DNA of 64,000 bases from Corallococcus caeni (GCF_036245865.1 NZ_BTTW01000002.1:1466150-1530149), one strand, 5' to 3'. Counted from the stretch's first letter, positions 9,086-18,406 are shown. Notes: generated by a model from the letters alone, not told the origin. A program made the numbers and translations.

Positions 9086-10258
9086 GTGACGCACGTCCCC
9101 CCGAAGCCATCCCTCTCCTTCCTGCTGGCGGCGCTGGTGCTGTGCCTGGGCGCGGGCACGGCCCAAGCGCAGGTGTCCCGGACCCTGAGCACGCCGGGTC
9201 CCACGGCGCAGGCGCAGAGGGTCTACAACCTGCTGACGGACCTGGAGAACAACAGCCGCAACGGTGGGACGAAGCAGACCATCATGGGGCAGCACTGCGA
9301 GGCCCATAAGGAGGCCTACGCCGGTGAGTACTGGGTGAAGGTGGGGGACATCTCCGGCCGCCGCCCGGGCTTCGTGGAGCTGGACTTCGGGCCGGGCAAC
9401 TACCACTCGACGTACGCGGAGCCCTACGTGGACTCCGCGGTGGGCTTCGCGCGCGACCGCTTCATCTACGGCGAGGGCATCGTCGGATTCAGCTTCCACC
9501 AGTCCTACCCGGGCGCGTCGGTGAAGAGCTGGGAGAACACCTTCCGGCAGTCGTGGATGGATTACGCGTGGATGGGCCGGGTCATCAACTGGCAGGCCAA
9601 CACGGCGGAGTACCAGGCGCTGCTTCGGGATTTGTCCTTCGCGGCGGACAAGCTCGCGTACCTCCAGCAGCAGGGCGTGCCGGTGCTGTTCCGTCCCTTC
9701 CACGAGATGAACAAGAAGGGGAGCGCGTCGCCGTTCTGGTGGGCGAACCAGGACCCCGCCCAGTACAAGCAGCTGTGGATCATCGCGCATGACTACCTGG
9801 TCAAGACGCGTGGCTTGAAGAACCTCGTCTTCGTCTGGTCGCCGTATGAGTGGGACGGGACGTACGGCGGGGACCCGTGGAACTACTATCCGGGCAACGA
9901 CCGCGTGGACGTGGTGGCCGTGGACATCTACCACGGTAATCCCTACTTCCCGGCGCAGTTCTACACGGGGCTCGCGGGCTACAACAAACCGCGCATGGTG
10001 GCGGAGACGGACAAGCTGCCGGTGCGCTGGGGCGACAGCCGCTACGGCACGGTGTCCGAGCTGGATGCGCGCCCGTGGGCCATCTACTCCGTGTGGGGGG
10101 ACTCGCTCGTCTACAACCTGGGCACGACGAGCCCCAACGACTGGAACGTGTCCAGCAGCTACAAGGCCATCAAGGACACGTATGGGTATTACGGCACGTA
10201 CTGGCGCGTGCTGACCGGCGGGAGCAACGCGACCTACAACTGGGGCGCGCTGCGCTGA
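9086..10258 (+). CDS. Secreted beta-mannanase, glycoside hydrolase family 26
   Basis: 390 residues. A signal peptide covers about residues 1-28 (LGAGTAQAQ). The GH26 acid/base motif RPFHEM is at 203-208, with Glu207 the proton donor. Glu307, in the phrase MVAETDK, is the likely nucleophile. The segment YNLLTDLENNS near the N-terminus and the WANQDPAQYKQLW stretch also fit the family. It should cleave beta-1,4-mannan outside the cell. The GTG at 9086 has GGAGG 8 bases upstream and begins just before the signal peptide, so it is preferred to the ATG at 9035. The gene converges on the next with only 13 bp between. Confidence 0.9.
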   Translation: MTHVPPKPSLSFLLAALVLCLGAGTAQAQVSRTLSTPGPTAQAQRVYNLLTDLENNSRNGGTKQTIMGQHCEAHKEAYAGEYWVKVGDISGRRPGFVELDFGPGNYHSTYAEPYVDSAVGFARDRFIYGEGIVGFSFHQSYPGASVKSWENTFRQSWMDYAWMGRVINWQANTAEYQALLRDLSFAADKLAYLQQQGVPVLFRPFHEMNKKGSASPFWWANQDPAQYKQLWIIAHDYLVKTRGLKNLVFVWSPYEWDGTYGGDPWNYYPGNDRVDVVAVDIYHGNPYFPAQFYTGLAGYNKPRMVAETDKLPVRWGDSRYGTVSELDARPWAIYSVWGDSLVYNLGTTSPNDWNVSSSYKAIKDTYGYYGTYWRVLTGGSNATYNWGALR

Positions 10259-10271
10259 GCGGCTCGGAGCC

Positions 10272-11903
10272 TCACCAGTCCGTGGAGCGGTAGTCCTTGA
10301 AGAAGTTGCCCCAGACGCACTCGCCGGTGTTCACGGCGGTGATGACGGGGTCGACGATGCGCGCGGCCCCGTCCAGGATGTCCAGCGGGGGCTGGAAGTC
10401 CAGCTCCTGCACCTTGCGCTCGGCGTGCTGCGCGGGGTCTTCATCCGTCACCCATCCGGTGTCCACGGCGTTCATGAAGATGTTGTCGCGCGCGTAGTCC
10501 GGCGCGGACGTCAGCGTCATCATGTTCAGCGCGGCCTTGGCCATGTTGGTGTGCGGGTGCTTGTCCGTCTTCGTCCAGCGGGAGAAGCTGCCCTCCATCG
10601 CGGACACGTTGACGATGTGGCCCGGCCGCGAGCGGTCCTTCAGCATCAGCGGCTTCAGCTTCCCGCACAGGATGAAGGGCGCCACCGCGTTCACCAGGTG
10701 CACCTCCAGCATCTCCGCGGTGCGCACCTCCGACAGCCGCAGGCGCCAGGAGTTCGTGGCCCTGAGGTCCACCTGCTGGAGGTCCGCGTCCAGCCGCCCC
10801 TCCGGGAAGAGGGCCTGCGTGTCGCCCTCCTGCTCCATGGCGTAGGGCAACAGCGACAGCGCCGCGGAGGAGTGGATGCCCAGCGCGGGGTCGCTGCTGC
10901 GCCAGGTCGCCACGGGCAGGGAGGTGTTCCCTCCGTCGCCCGGGCCCAGCGCGGGCCGGAGCGCGGCGATGCAGGACTCGTGGCCCGCGAGCAGCGGGCG
11001 CAGCTGGGGGGGCAGGGTGCTGGCCTCGCGCAGCTCGCCCTCCAGCAGGTGCTGGTAGAAGCCCGGCGGGCGGCGCACGGTCTGCGCCGCGTTGTTGATG
11101 AGGATGTCCAGCCGCTCGTACGTCTGTTCGATGTGGCGCGCGAACAGCTCCACGCTGGGCGCGTGCCGCAGGTCCAGGCCGTGCACCTGGAGCCGGTGGG
11201 CCCAGTCCGCGAAGTCCGGCTCGCGCGCGTAGCGGTGCGCCGCGTCCTGGGGGAAGCGCGTGGTGGCGATGACCGTGGCCCCCGAGCGCAGGAGCATCAG
11301 CGACGCCTGGAAGCCAATCTTCACCCGCGCGCCGGTGATGAGCGCCACCTGGCCGGTGAGGTCCGCGCGCTGCGTGCGCCGGGCGTAGTTCAGGTCCCCG
11401 CACGGGATGCACAGGGCGTCGTAGAAGAAGTGGAGCTTGCGGAACTCCGTCTTGCACACGTAGCACTTGCGCGGCACCTCCAGCAGGCGCTCCGGCACCG
11501 CTTCCGGCGGAGGTGGAGGCAGCATGGGCAGGGTGAGCACCGGCGCCTTGCGCAGCATGCGGATTTCCGTGCCCGAGCGCACCGCGCGGTCGTTGGCGCG
11601 CTGCGCGTCCTTGCGCTCCTTCTTGAGCGCGTTCGAGAGCCGGACCTTCGAGGCCTTGTCCGGGTGGACGAGCCGGCCCGCGGCGGCCAGCAGGGCGTGG
11701 TGGTCCTCCTCCGGGATGCGGCGCAGCAGGACGCGGTGCTCGGCGAGCGTGCTGAGCAGCGCCGTGGCGCGGCGCACGTCCTCGGCGCGGATGTCGGGGG
11801 GCAGGGCCGTGTCGACTTCGGGCGACGACGGCGGGAGGTTCTCAACGGCCAGGTTCTTCACGCCCTGGTGCTTTACCTTCCCGGGCGCTCCAGGGGAAGG
11901 CAT
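10272..11903 (-). CDS. Atypical SDR oxidoreductase with N-terminal helical and Cys4 region
   Basis: 543 residues. Residues 1-130 are charged and helical, with a Pro-rich linker. Residues about 147-168 hold two CxxC pairs (CYVC and CIPC), suggesting a zinc ribbon. A Rossmann domain follows, with TGARVKIG near 190 in place of the usual TGxxxGIG, and NNAA near 265. The active-site region reads NVSAMEGSF then HTNMAKAAL. The Lys of YxxxK is kept, but the position of the catalytic Tyr is Thr. It is therefore an SDR-fold protein that may not use the standard mechanism, and the substrate is unknown. The 5' start is uncertain because no strong ribosome binding site is seen. Confidence 0.75.
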   Translation of the reverse strand: MPSPGAPGKVKHQGVKNLAVENLPPSSPEVDTALPPDIRAEDVRRATALLSTLAEHRVLLRRIPEEDHHALLAAAGRLVHPDKASKVRLSNALKKERKDAQRANDRAVRSGTEIRMLRKAPVLTLPMLPPPPPEAVPERLLEVPRKCYVCKTEFRKLHFFYDALCIPCGDLNYARRTQRADLTGQVALITGARVKIGFQASLMLLRSGATVIATTRFPQDAAHRYAREPDFADWAHRLQVHGLDLRHAPSVELFARHIEQTYERLDILINNAAQTVRRPPGFYQHLLEGELREASTLPPQLRPLLAGHESCIAALRPALGPGDGGNTSLPVATWRSSDPALGIHSSAALSLLPYAMEQEGDTQALFPEGRLDADLQQVDLRATNSWRLRLSEVRTAEMLEVHLVNAVAPFILCGKLKPLMLKDRSRPGHIVNVSAMEGSFSRWTKTDKHPHTNMAKAALNMMTLTSAPDYARDNIFMNAVDTGWVTDEDPAQHAERKVQELDFQPPLDILDGAARIVDPVITAVNTGECVWGNFFKDYRSTDW

Positions 11904-11940
11904 GGCGCGAATGGGCCTGGAGGGCGGGCAGGCGGGCCGG

Positions 11941-13107
11941 TCAGCCCAGGCCCAGGCGGGGGAGCGTCACCTCGCGCACGCGGGGGATGCGGAAGCGGTA
12001 GAGGAACGCGTCCGCGAAGTAGTGCGCCAGCACCACGCCGTTGGTGGCGAGGACGCCCAGCGACCACAGCGGTTGCTGCCGCAGGAGGAAGGCCGTGGCC
12101 GCGCCCCCCGTCGCCCCGTCCACCAGCGCGACGAAGGGGCTGTTGGCCACGCCCACCAGGATGATGGGCGCCATGAGGGCCAGCATCGCCGCCCACACGC
12201 GCGGGCCGCGCAGGCGGGCCGTGGCTTCCGAGGGCGTGGGCTGGAGCATCCGGCCGGTGAGGAAGAAGTACTCCAGGCCGTGGATGCCCGCGCTCAGGAT
12301 GGCGCCCCACAGCGGCCACACGAGGTACACCGCCACCACCGCCACGTGCGCCAGGACGTACACGCGCCGGGGGCCGCTCTGGCCTGGAGGCCCGCGCAAC
12401 GCGAGCACCAGCTTCACCGCGAAGACGCCCCAGACGGCGAGCAGCACCCAGGTGAGGCCATGCGGCAGGGAGCCGGCTTCCGCCTGGCCGATGTTGATCA
12501 TGGGCCGCGAGCCCAGGGCGCTGGTGACGGGCAGGGCCAGGGAGCGGAGCATCATCAGCGACAGCGCGACGGGCACGAACTGGCGCTGGAGCGTGCGCTC
12601 GGACTCGGACAGGGGCGGGGCGCCCGCGGCGCGGGCCCTCAGGCCGTGCAGCGCCCACAGCCCCTTCACCTGCGACAGCGTGTGGTGCGCGGCGAGGACG
12701 TGGATGCCCGCACCGAGGAGCAGCGCGAGGAGCGGGGCGTAGGTGTCCCCGTACCAGAGCAGCCCGAAGGTGAGCGCGAACACCGCCGAGGAGCCGCCCA
12801 CGAGCAGCCGGGACTGGGTGGGCGTGGTGTGCAGCAGCTCGCGCCGGGTGCCCACCAGCAGGAAGGTGAGGACGACGTGCGTGCCGTTGAGGAAGACGTA
12901 CTGCGACGTCCACCGGCCGATGAGCTGGGCGAACCCCTGCGAGCCCTCGCCGGTGAGGCTCGCGAGCCACACGGAGGCAAGGAGCAGCAGCGTGGGCAGC
13001 AGCAGGATGCTCAGGTCCGCCCGGGGCGAGAAGAGCCACAGCCCCTGGAAGCGCAGGGACGCCGGGGCTTCGGAGGCTTCGAGCGCGGGGGCGGGCAGGG
13101 GGGCCAT
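11941..13107 (-). CDS. Polytopic membrane protein of unknown function
   Basis: 388 residues from the ATG at 13107 (MAPLPAPALE). A short cytoplasmic N-terminus is followed by roughly ten hydrophobic segments spread along the protein. The first is ILLLPTLLLLASVWLASL near residues 35-52. His residues occur in or beside helices (GTHVVL, HVLAAHHTL, GIHGLEYF, LAHYFADAF), a pattern seen in some metal- or haem-binding membrane enzymes. That is only a hint, and I do not recognise a family. It lies 37 bp downstream of the SDR start on the same strand, so the two may be co-transcribed. Confidence 0.75.
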   Translation of the reverse strand: MAPLPAPALEASEAPASLRFQGLWLFSPRADLSILLLPTLLLLASVWLASLTGEGSQGFAQLIGRWTSQYVFLNGTHVVLTFLLVGTRRELLHTTPTQSRLLVGGSSAVFALTFGLLWYGDTYAPLLALLLGAGIHVLAAHHTLSQVKGLWALHGLRARAAGAPPLSESERTLQRQFVPVALSLMMLRSLALPVTSALGSRPMINIGQAEAGSLPHGLTWVLLAVWGVFAVKLVLALRGPPGQSGPRRVYVLAHVAVVAVYLVWPLWGAILSAGIHGLEYFFLTGRMLQPTPSEATARLRGPRVWAAMLALMAPIILVGVANSPFVALVDGATGGAATAFLLRQQPLWSLGVLATNGVVLAHYFADAFLYRFRIPRVREVTLPRLGLG

Positions 13108-13183
13108 GCGCGCGGCAGTATAGACGCGCACGGGACGGGGAGGCTCCAGCGGGCCTCCTCCCATGGAGAGCGGGCGGGGAGGC

Positions 13184-14095
13184 TTAGCGCACCGCAGCCT
13201 GCGTCACCGGCCGGCCGATGGAGATGCGCCCCTGCTCCGGCGACTTCGGATGGAAGGCGTCGCGGGGGCCGAACTGGAACCCCGTGGGGCTGCCCCTCGC
13301 AGCCACCTGGAAGTGGATGGCGCCCGGGCCCACGCCGCCGCAGGTGGGAGTCTGGCCGGGCTGGTACGCGCGCGGGTCGTAGTCCTTCGCCCCCGGTCCG
13401 CAGCCCGCGTAGCTCCGCACGGCCTTCAGCGGCAGCACGGATGCACCCTCCGCCGCGTGGTGCTTCAGGTCCGACGCGTCGAGCACCGGCACCGCGTAGA
13501 CCGCGGGCGCGCCGTCGCTCGCGGGCGACACCTGCTTCGCGGTCCCCATCACCAGCAGGATGTGGCCGGTGTCCTTGTTGAGACCCTTGCCGCTCTTGCG
13601 TGTCTGGAGGCGCCCGGCGTCGCACCAGTCCCCCAGGCACCACGAGATGACGTCCCCGGGCCGCACCTGCCGCAGGTCCGTCACCGCCGTGAAGCCCGCG
13701 CCCTGGGCCGGCGCGGTGCCCAGGCCGTGGAACCAGGCCTCCCAGATGAACGCGCGGGGCCAGTTCCACTTCGTCTCACCCGGGAACCGCTCCGTCTTGA
13801 ACTTCAGCACCGCCGCGTACTGCGTGGGCAGGGTCTTGCCCACCAGGTAGCTCACCCAGCCCGAGCAGTCCGTGTACGCCGTCCAGCCGCCCTCCTGCTG
13901 CTGGATGAGCGGCTGGCCGTCCGGCGCCTGCGTGTACGCGTAGCTCGTCTGGGTCAGGCCGTTGTTGATGGCCTGCGCGGTCTCCAACAAGGGCCTCACC
14001 CCCGGTGGCAGCTCCGAGGGCGAGGCGGCCCGCGCGGAGCCGGCCACGCAGAGGATGCAGACCGCGGTGAGCGTCTTCGCTGGGTGTCGGGCCAT
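13184..14095 (-). CDS. Secreted NlpC/P60- or CHAP-like cysteine hydrolase
   Basis: 303 residues. A signal peptide ends near residue 23 (AGSARA/AS). The motif TDCSGWVSYL around residue 75 resembles the nucleophile Cys loop of NlpC/P60 enzymes. Farther on, GDVISW and DTGHILLV supply the likely active-site His, in the usual order. Such proteins cleave peptidoglycan peptides or related amides outside the cytoplasm. Additional Cys residues (SWCLGDWCDAG, CGPG, TCGG) suggest disulphides in the exported protein. The exact substrate and subfamily cannot be decided from sequence alone. It stands alone on the minus strand. Confidence 0.7.
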   Translation of the reverse strand: MARHPAKTLTAVCILCVAGSARAASPSELPPGVRPLLETAQAINNGLTQTSYAYTQAPDGQPLIQQQEGGWTAYTDCSGWVSYLVGKTLPTQYAAVLKFKTERFPGETKWNWPRAFIWEAWFHGLGTAPAQGAGFTAVTDLRQVRPGDVISWCLGDWCDAGRLQTRKSGKGLNKDTGHILLVMGTAKQVSPASDGAPAVYAVPVLDASDLKHHAAEGASVLPLKAVRSYAGCGPGAKDYDPRAYQPGQTPTCGGVGPGAIHFQVAARGSPTGFQFGPRDAFHPKSPEQGRISIGRPVTQAAVR

Positions 14096-14242
14096 GACTC
14101 CTGGGAGTCGTAGCCGTAGCAGCCGTTCAGCACGACGACCTTGCGTGACGCCGGGGAGTAGAGGACAGCGCGCGTGTCGAACTCATGGCAGTTCGGGCAC
14201 GGCACGCCCGCGAGTCGGTGGCACCAGCGAGGCTTCCATGGG

Positions 14243-14671
14243 TCACGACGACTTCTTGAAGGTCTGGCTCCAGGTGGGGGCCACCTTCTCGATGAGCGCC
14301 ACCAGCTCCGGCGGGATGTCTCCGGCGCCGGTGAGGGGCCGGACCTCCATCACGTCGTCGTTGCCCATCCCGCCCGGATAGCGGCGGGCCCATTCGATGG
14401 CCTCCTCCTTCGACGCCACCTCCAGCACGTAGAAGCCGCCGATGAGTTCCTTCGTCTCCGCGTAGGGCCCGTCCTTCACGGTGGACTTGCCGCCCTTGAA
14501 GACGACGTGCGCGCCCGGGGAGGGGCTGAGGCCCTCGGAGGCGATGAGCACGCCCGCCTTGTGCATCTCCTCGTTGAATTTCATCTGCGCGATGAAGACG
14601 GCCTCGTCGAAGGGCGCGTCCGAGTGCGTGGGCTCGAGCGTGGAGGGGCGGGGGATGAGCATGAAGCGCAT
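14243..14671 (-). CDS. YCII-related (DGPF-type) domain protein
   Basis: 142 residues. The N-terminus MRFMLIPR and the central motif DGPYAETKE (about residues 75-83), followed by GGFYVLEVASKEEAIEWA, are typical of the YCII-related family. These small alpha/beta-barrel proteins are often found with ECF sigma factors, but none is present here. The biochemical role of the family is poorly known. Upstream (14672-14747) there is a short gap before a small secreted protein gene on the same strand. Confidence 0.85.
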   Translation of the reverse strand: MRFMLIPRPSTLEPTHSDAPFDEAVFIAQMKFNEEMHKAGVLIASEGLSPSPGAHVVFKGGKSTVKDGPYAETKELIGGFYVLEVASKEEAIEWARRYPGGMGNDDVMEVRPLTGAGDIPPELVALIEKVAPTWSQTFKKSS

Positions 14672-14747
14672 GGGGGTGACTCCTGGCGTGGGGTGTGACC
14701 TGCCTCCTCATAACGAATGGCCTCGCGCCGGATCGACACGGGGGATT

Positions 14748-15029
14748 TCATGAGGCGGGGCGCTTGAAGCACACCATCCCGAACTGGGCATCCATCAGGA
14801 CCAGCTCCCAACCTTCCTTGCCCATGGAGACCAGGTAGGTGTTGAGCGCGTCGACGCCGAAGAGCGGGTTGAAGTCATCCGACTTCCGGCAGAACTGCTG
14901 CCACTCGCGCACCCGTTTCGGTTTGGTGAACCGCTGGTGCATGGGAGGCAGGTCGTCCTCCGACCCCGCGGACGTTCCACCCAGGAACGTCAGCGTGAGA
15001 CAGAGGGCCTTCAGGATGGGGGAGCGCAT
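14748..15029 (-). CDS. Small secreted hypothetical protein
   Basis: 93 residues. The N-terminal hydrophobic stretch (residues 5-21, ILKALCLTLTFLGGTSA) looks like a signal peptide. The mature part is short and aromatic; its C-terminus (YLVSMGKEGWELVLMD...CFKR) recalls the DUF4177-like pattern in which a GWEL motif precedes a final beta strand. No catalytic signature is present. It lies 9 bp downstream of the SDR gene and may be in its transcript. Confidence 0.6.
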   Translation of the reverse strand: MRSPILKALCLTLTFLGGTSAGSEDDLPPMHQRFTKPKRVREWQQFCRKSDDFNPLFGVDALNTYLVSMGKEGWELVLMDAQFGMVCFKRPAS

Positions 15030-15038
15030 GCCTCCATC

Positions 15039-15800
15039 CTAGGTGCCGGTCCTGGCCATCTCCACGGCGTCCGCACCCGCGGGCAGGCGGAGCGGGCTCA
15101 ATGGGTCGTTCACCGCGCGCCAGATGACCTCCGCCACGTCGAGCGACCGGGTGAACGGCTCGGACTGCTGGCCCGCCCTCTTCTCGAAGATGCCCCGCAC
15201 GAAGTCCGCGTACGCCTCCGGGACGGCGACGCCCTGGTCGCGCATCCGGGCCTGCGCGTTCTGCCCGAAGGGCGTCTCCGGGGACCGTCCCGGAATCACC
15301 AGGCTCACGCGCACGTTGAAGGGCTGGAGCTCCAGCTCGAGTGACTCCGTGAACGCGTTGAGCGCCGCCTTGCTCGCGGTGTAGACGGCGAGCAGCGGGA
15401 GCGGCTTGAACGTCGTGCCTGACGACACGTTCACGATGACCCCCGCCTTCCGCTGCCTGAATTGGGGCAGGAACGCGTGGGTCACGGCCATCACACCGAA
15501 CGTGTTCGTCTCGAAGGTGGCGCGGACCGTCTCCATCGGGGTGCCCTCGAAGACGCTCAGCAGGCCGACGCCCGCGTTGTTGACCAGCACGTCGATGGGG
15601 CCGGCGGCCTCCACCAGCTCGCGGATGCTCTTCGGGTCGGTGACGTCGAGCGGGAGCACGCGCAGGTGCTCGGAGCGGGGCAGCACGTCCTCGCGCGGCG
15701 TGCGCATCGTGGCGACGACCTTCCAGCCGCGCTCGAGGAAGTAGCGGGCGGTGTCGAGGCCGAAGCCGGACGAGCAGCCGGTGATCAGAATCGTCTTCAT
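15039..15800 (-). CDS. Classical short-chain dehydrogenase/reductase
   Basis: 253 residues with all hallmarks of a classical SDR. The cofactor loop is TGCSSGFG at residues 7-14, NNAGVG lies near 94-99, and the catalytic set is Ser in VSSGT with YTASK near 155. An Arg-rich stretch after beta-2 (TMRTPRED) favours NADP(H). The substrate is not predictable. It is divergent from an AraC-family regulator with 98 bp between, the usual arrangement for an enzyme controlled by its neighbour in response to a small molecule. Confidence 0.9.
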   Translation of the reverse strand: MKTILITGCSSGFGLDTARYFLERGWKVVATMRTPREDVLPRSEHLRVLPLDVTDPKSIRELVEAAGPIDVLVNNAGVGLLSVFEGTPMETVRATFETNTFGVMAVTHAFLPQFRQRKAGVIVNVSSGTTFKPLPLLAVYTASKAALNAFTESLELELQPFNVRVSLVIPGRSPETPFGQNAQARMRDQGVAVPEAYADFVRGIFEKRAGQQSEPFTRSLDVAEVIWRAVNDPLSPLRLPAGADAVEMARTGT

Positions 15801-15898
15801 GGCGTCTCCTGGGGTGCGGGTTCCGGTGACGGATATACGGAGCGCCGTCCGGACCTGCTACAACAGGGAGTCCAGATTTCATTCGCAGGAGTCCGGCC

Positions 15899-16804
15899 AT
15901 GGTGGATCCGCTGGCGGAAGTGGTCACGCTGCTCCAGCCGGGCGCCCCCTTCTCGAAGTTCGTCAGCGCCGCGGGCCGGTGGAGGGTGCGGCGCGCGGAG
16001 AAGGGGCGGCCCTTCTACTGCGCGGTCCTCATGGGGCGGAGCCGCCTCGCGGTCGACGGACGCGAGCCGGTCATCCTCGAGAAGGGGGACTTCGTCCTCA
16101 TCCCCGCCGCATTCGACTTCACGACGTCGAGCATCGAGCCGCCGAAGGGAAGGCACGACACGCCGCGCATCGTGCTGCCCGATGGTGAAATCCGGAACGG
16201 CGACTTCCAGGGCCCACCCGACGTCCGGATGATGGTGGGGTACTGCGTCTTCGCCTCTCCGGACGCGAGCCTGCTCGTGTCGCTCCTTCCCCAGTTCGTG
16301 CACATCCGCGGCGAGCAGCGGCTCTCCGCCCTCGTGGAGTTGGTGCGGGAGGAGTCCCGCGAACGGCGGCCCGCGCGCGAGGTCATCCTCGCCCGCCTCA
16401 TGGAGGTGCTCCTCATCGAAGCCCTCCGCTCCACGGCGGGCACCGCCGCGTCGCCGGGCCTGTTGCGCGGGCTCGCCGACGAGCGCCTGTCCGTCGCGAT
16501 CCGCCGGATGCACGAGCACCCGACCCGGGCGTGGACCGTGGCACAGCTGGCGAAGGAGGCCGCGCTGTCCCGTTCGACGTTCTTCGAGCGCTTCAGCCGC
16601 GCGGTGGGCGTTGCCCCGATGGAGTACCTGCTCGGCTGGCGCATGGCCCTGGCGAAGGACCTGCTGCGGCGCAAGCAGGACGTCACCGTCGCCGAGGTCG
16701 CGGAGCAGGTCGGCTACAGCTCCGCGAGCACCTTCAGCGTGGCCTTCACCCGGCACGTCGGACAGCCGCCCACGCACTACGCGCGGGCGCAGGCGGCGCC
16801 GTGA
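15899..16804 (+). CDS. AraC-family transcriptional regulator with cupin N-terminus
   Basis: 301 residues. Residues 1-190 form a cupin-type sensing domain (Cupin_6-like: FVSAAGRWRVRRAEKGRPFY, then VILEKGDFVLIP). Residues about 195-300 are the double helix-turn-helix of AraC proteins: VAQLAKEAALSRSTFFERF, and the second helix pair beginning VAEVAEQVGYSS. The ATG follows CAGGAG at a good distance. It is probably a local activator or repressor of the divergent SDR gene at 15039. The effector is unknown. Confidence 0.92.
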   Translation: MVDPLAEVVTLLQPGAPFSKFVSAAGRWRVRRAEKGRPFYCAVLMGRSRLAVDGREPVILEKGDFVLIPAAFDFTTSSIEPPKGRHDTPRIVLPDGEIRNGDFQGPPDVRMMVGYCVFASPDASLLVSLLPQFVHIRGEQRLSALVELVREESRERRPAREVILARLMEVLLIEALRSTAGTAASPGLLRGLADERLSVAIRRMHEHPTRAWTVAQLAKEAALSRSTFFERFSRAVGVAPMEYLLGWRMALAKDLLRRKQDVTVAEVAEQVGYSSASTFSVAFTRHVGQPPTHYARAQAAP

Positions 16805-16909
16805 CGCTCTACTTGAGAGCAGCCGGGCGGACGTGCCCCGGGCGGACACCCTGGAGGGACACCGGACGCGGCCCCATGGGTCGGACCCGGGTGGTAGAGC
16901 TGTCCCGCC

Positions 16910-17497
16910 ATGGATGATCCAACCGACAGGGACACCGAGCGCCGCCGGGAGCCTCGCAAGCCGAAGCCGCCCCGGAAGGTGTCGCAGCGCTACCTGGAGA
17001 ACGCGGCGCTGCACTACCTCAAGCGCTACGCGGCCACGGTGAGCCAGCTCAAGCGTGTGCTGATGCGCCGGGTGGACCGCTCCGTGAAGTTCCACGGCGG
17101 TGACCGCGCGGAAGGAGTGGGCTGGGTGGACGCGCTGGCGGAGAAGCTCATCCGCAACGGCCTCATCAACGACCGGACCTACGCGGAGACGCGCGTGCAC
17201 TCGCTGCGTGCGTCCGGCCGCAGCGCGCGCGTCATCACCCAGAAGCTGCGCATGAAGGGCGTGGCGCCGGAGCTGGTGCAGGAGAAGCTGGCGGAGGCCA
17301 CCCAGGACGTGTCCGAGGACGCCGCCGCCCTCATCTGGGCGCGCAAGAAGCGGCTGGGTCCCTACCGGCGCGACCTCAGCACGCGCGCGGAGCACCGCCA
17401 GAAGGACCTGGCGGCGCTCGCTCGCGCGGGCTTCTCCTTCGCCATCGCGAAGCGCGTCATCGACGGGACGGCGGATGACCTGCCGTCCCGCGACTGA
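16910..17497 (+). CDS. recX: RecX-family regulatory protein
   Basis: 195 residues, basic, built of helical repeats as in RecX. The family motifs are YLENAALHYLKRYAATVSQL near 27-46, LIRNGLINDRTYAE near 80-93 and LRMKGVAPELVQE near 110-122. RecX binds RecA filaments and limits recombination activity in the cytoplasm. The gene is not next to recA in this window. The N-terminal 22 residues are Pro/Lys/Arg-rich and absent from many RecX proteins. It converges on the following lipoprotein gene with 12 bp between stops. Confidence 0.82.
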   Translation: MDDPTDRDTERRREPRKPKPPRKVSQRYLENAALHYLKRYAATVSQLKRVLMRRVDRSVKFHGGDRAEGVGWVDALAEKLIRNGLINDRTYAETRVHSLRASGRSARVITQKLRMKGVAPELVQEKLAEATQDVSEDAAALIWARKKRLGPYRRDLSTRAEHRQKDLAALARAGFSFAIAKRVIDGTADDLPSRD

Positions 17498-17509
17498 AGG
17501 ACTCGGGGC

Positions 17510-18244
17510 TCAGTACATCTTCAGGTCGTACTTCGCGGTGGGCGTGTAGTCGTCTCCCGCCGGCAGGTTGCGCGTGTCGGTGATCTTCACCGCGTAGACG
17601 CCATTCGCCACGACATTCGCCGTCGCGCGGTAGATGAGGCAGGAAGGGATGAGCTGCGAGCAGACGGTGCTCGTCGTGCTGCCCACGAGCGCGCCCAGCG
17701 TGCGGGTGGCGTAGTTGTACGCGTAGATGTCGATGCGCATCCACGGGCCATTGCGCAGGTTGTAGGTCTCCACCGTCATCACCTGGTTTATCGGCGTGGC
17801 CACCAGCACCCAGTCCACGTCGTTCTGGCGGTGGAAGGAGTGGTTGAGCTGCGGCGTGCCATTGTACGAGGACGCGACGGTGTGCGTGTTGTCGCTCTCA
17901 TACGAATCCGGAGGCGCCAGCAGGCAGTTGGCGGGCGGGCTGAAGCCGGCATCGACGCAGACGTTGCTCACGCAATTGCAGCCGGAGGCGCAGTCCGAAC
18001 CCGTGGTGCAGGCGCGCACGGGCGCCTGGTCGCAGTAGCCCGCGGGCGGCTGCGGACCGGCGACGACGGCGCACAGGCCGCTGCTGCAAACACAGGGGGA
18101 CACGCAGTCGAGCGACGTCGAACAGGCCCGCAGCTCCGACTCCTGCGTCGCCAGCGCCTCCGGCTCCAGCGCGGCCTCTTCCACGTTCCCGCAGCCCACG
18201 ACGAACAGCGCCAGCGCCGCCGCACTCCAACGAAGCATCTTCAC
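17510..18244 (-). CDS. Cys-rich lipoprotein with PPC-like domain
   Basis: 244 residues from the GTG at 18244, which has GAGGAG 5 bases upstream; an in-frame ATG lies two codons later. The lipobox LFVVGC predicts lipidation. Residues about 40-100 hold two short Cys-rich repeats (CSTSLDCVSPCVC and CTTGSDCASGCNC), typical of myxobacterial surface proteins. The C-terminal half begins DSYESDNTHTVAS, contains DVDWVLV, and resembles a bacterial pre-peptidase C-terminal (PPC) beta-sandwich. No enzyme motif is present. It is likely an outer-surface binding or structural protein. Confidence 0.75.
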   Translation of the reverse strand: MKMLRWSAAALALFVVGCGNVEEAALEPEALATQESELRACSTSLDCVSPCVCSSGLCAVVAGPQPPAGYCDQAPVRACTTGSDCASGCNCVSNVCVDAGFSPPANCLLAPPDSYESDNTHTVASSYNGTPQLNHSFHRQNDVDWVLVATPINQVMTVETYNLRNGPWMRIDIYAYNYATRTLGALVGSTTSTVCSQLIPSCLIYRATANVVANGVYAVKITDTRNLPAGDDYTPTAKYDLKMY

Positions 18245-18373
18245 GGTGTCTCCTCGGGTGGGAAGCCCGGAAAGGGGCGCGGAAGTGTGCCGCCTGACAG
18301 GAGTCCATTTCACCCGGAGTGAAGTCTGCCTTCCGTGAAGGGGGCCTGGCAATCCCTGTCAGGCTCAACGAAG

Positions 18374-18406
18374 CGGCCCGGCGCCTTCTGGGAAGGCGCC
18401 GGGCCG
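18374..18406 (-). terminator. Strong hairpin after the acylase gene
   Basis: A perfect 15-bp stem (CGGCCCGGCGCCTTC / GAAGGCGCCGGGCCG) closes on a 3-base loop, 26 bp downstream of the acylase stop on the minus strand. A weak T-containing stretch (CTTCGTTG) follows on that strand. It is a likely intrinsic or Rho-assisted terminator. Confidence 0.7.
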
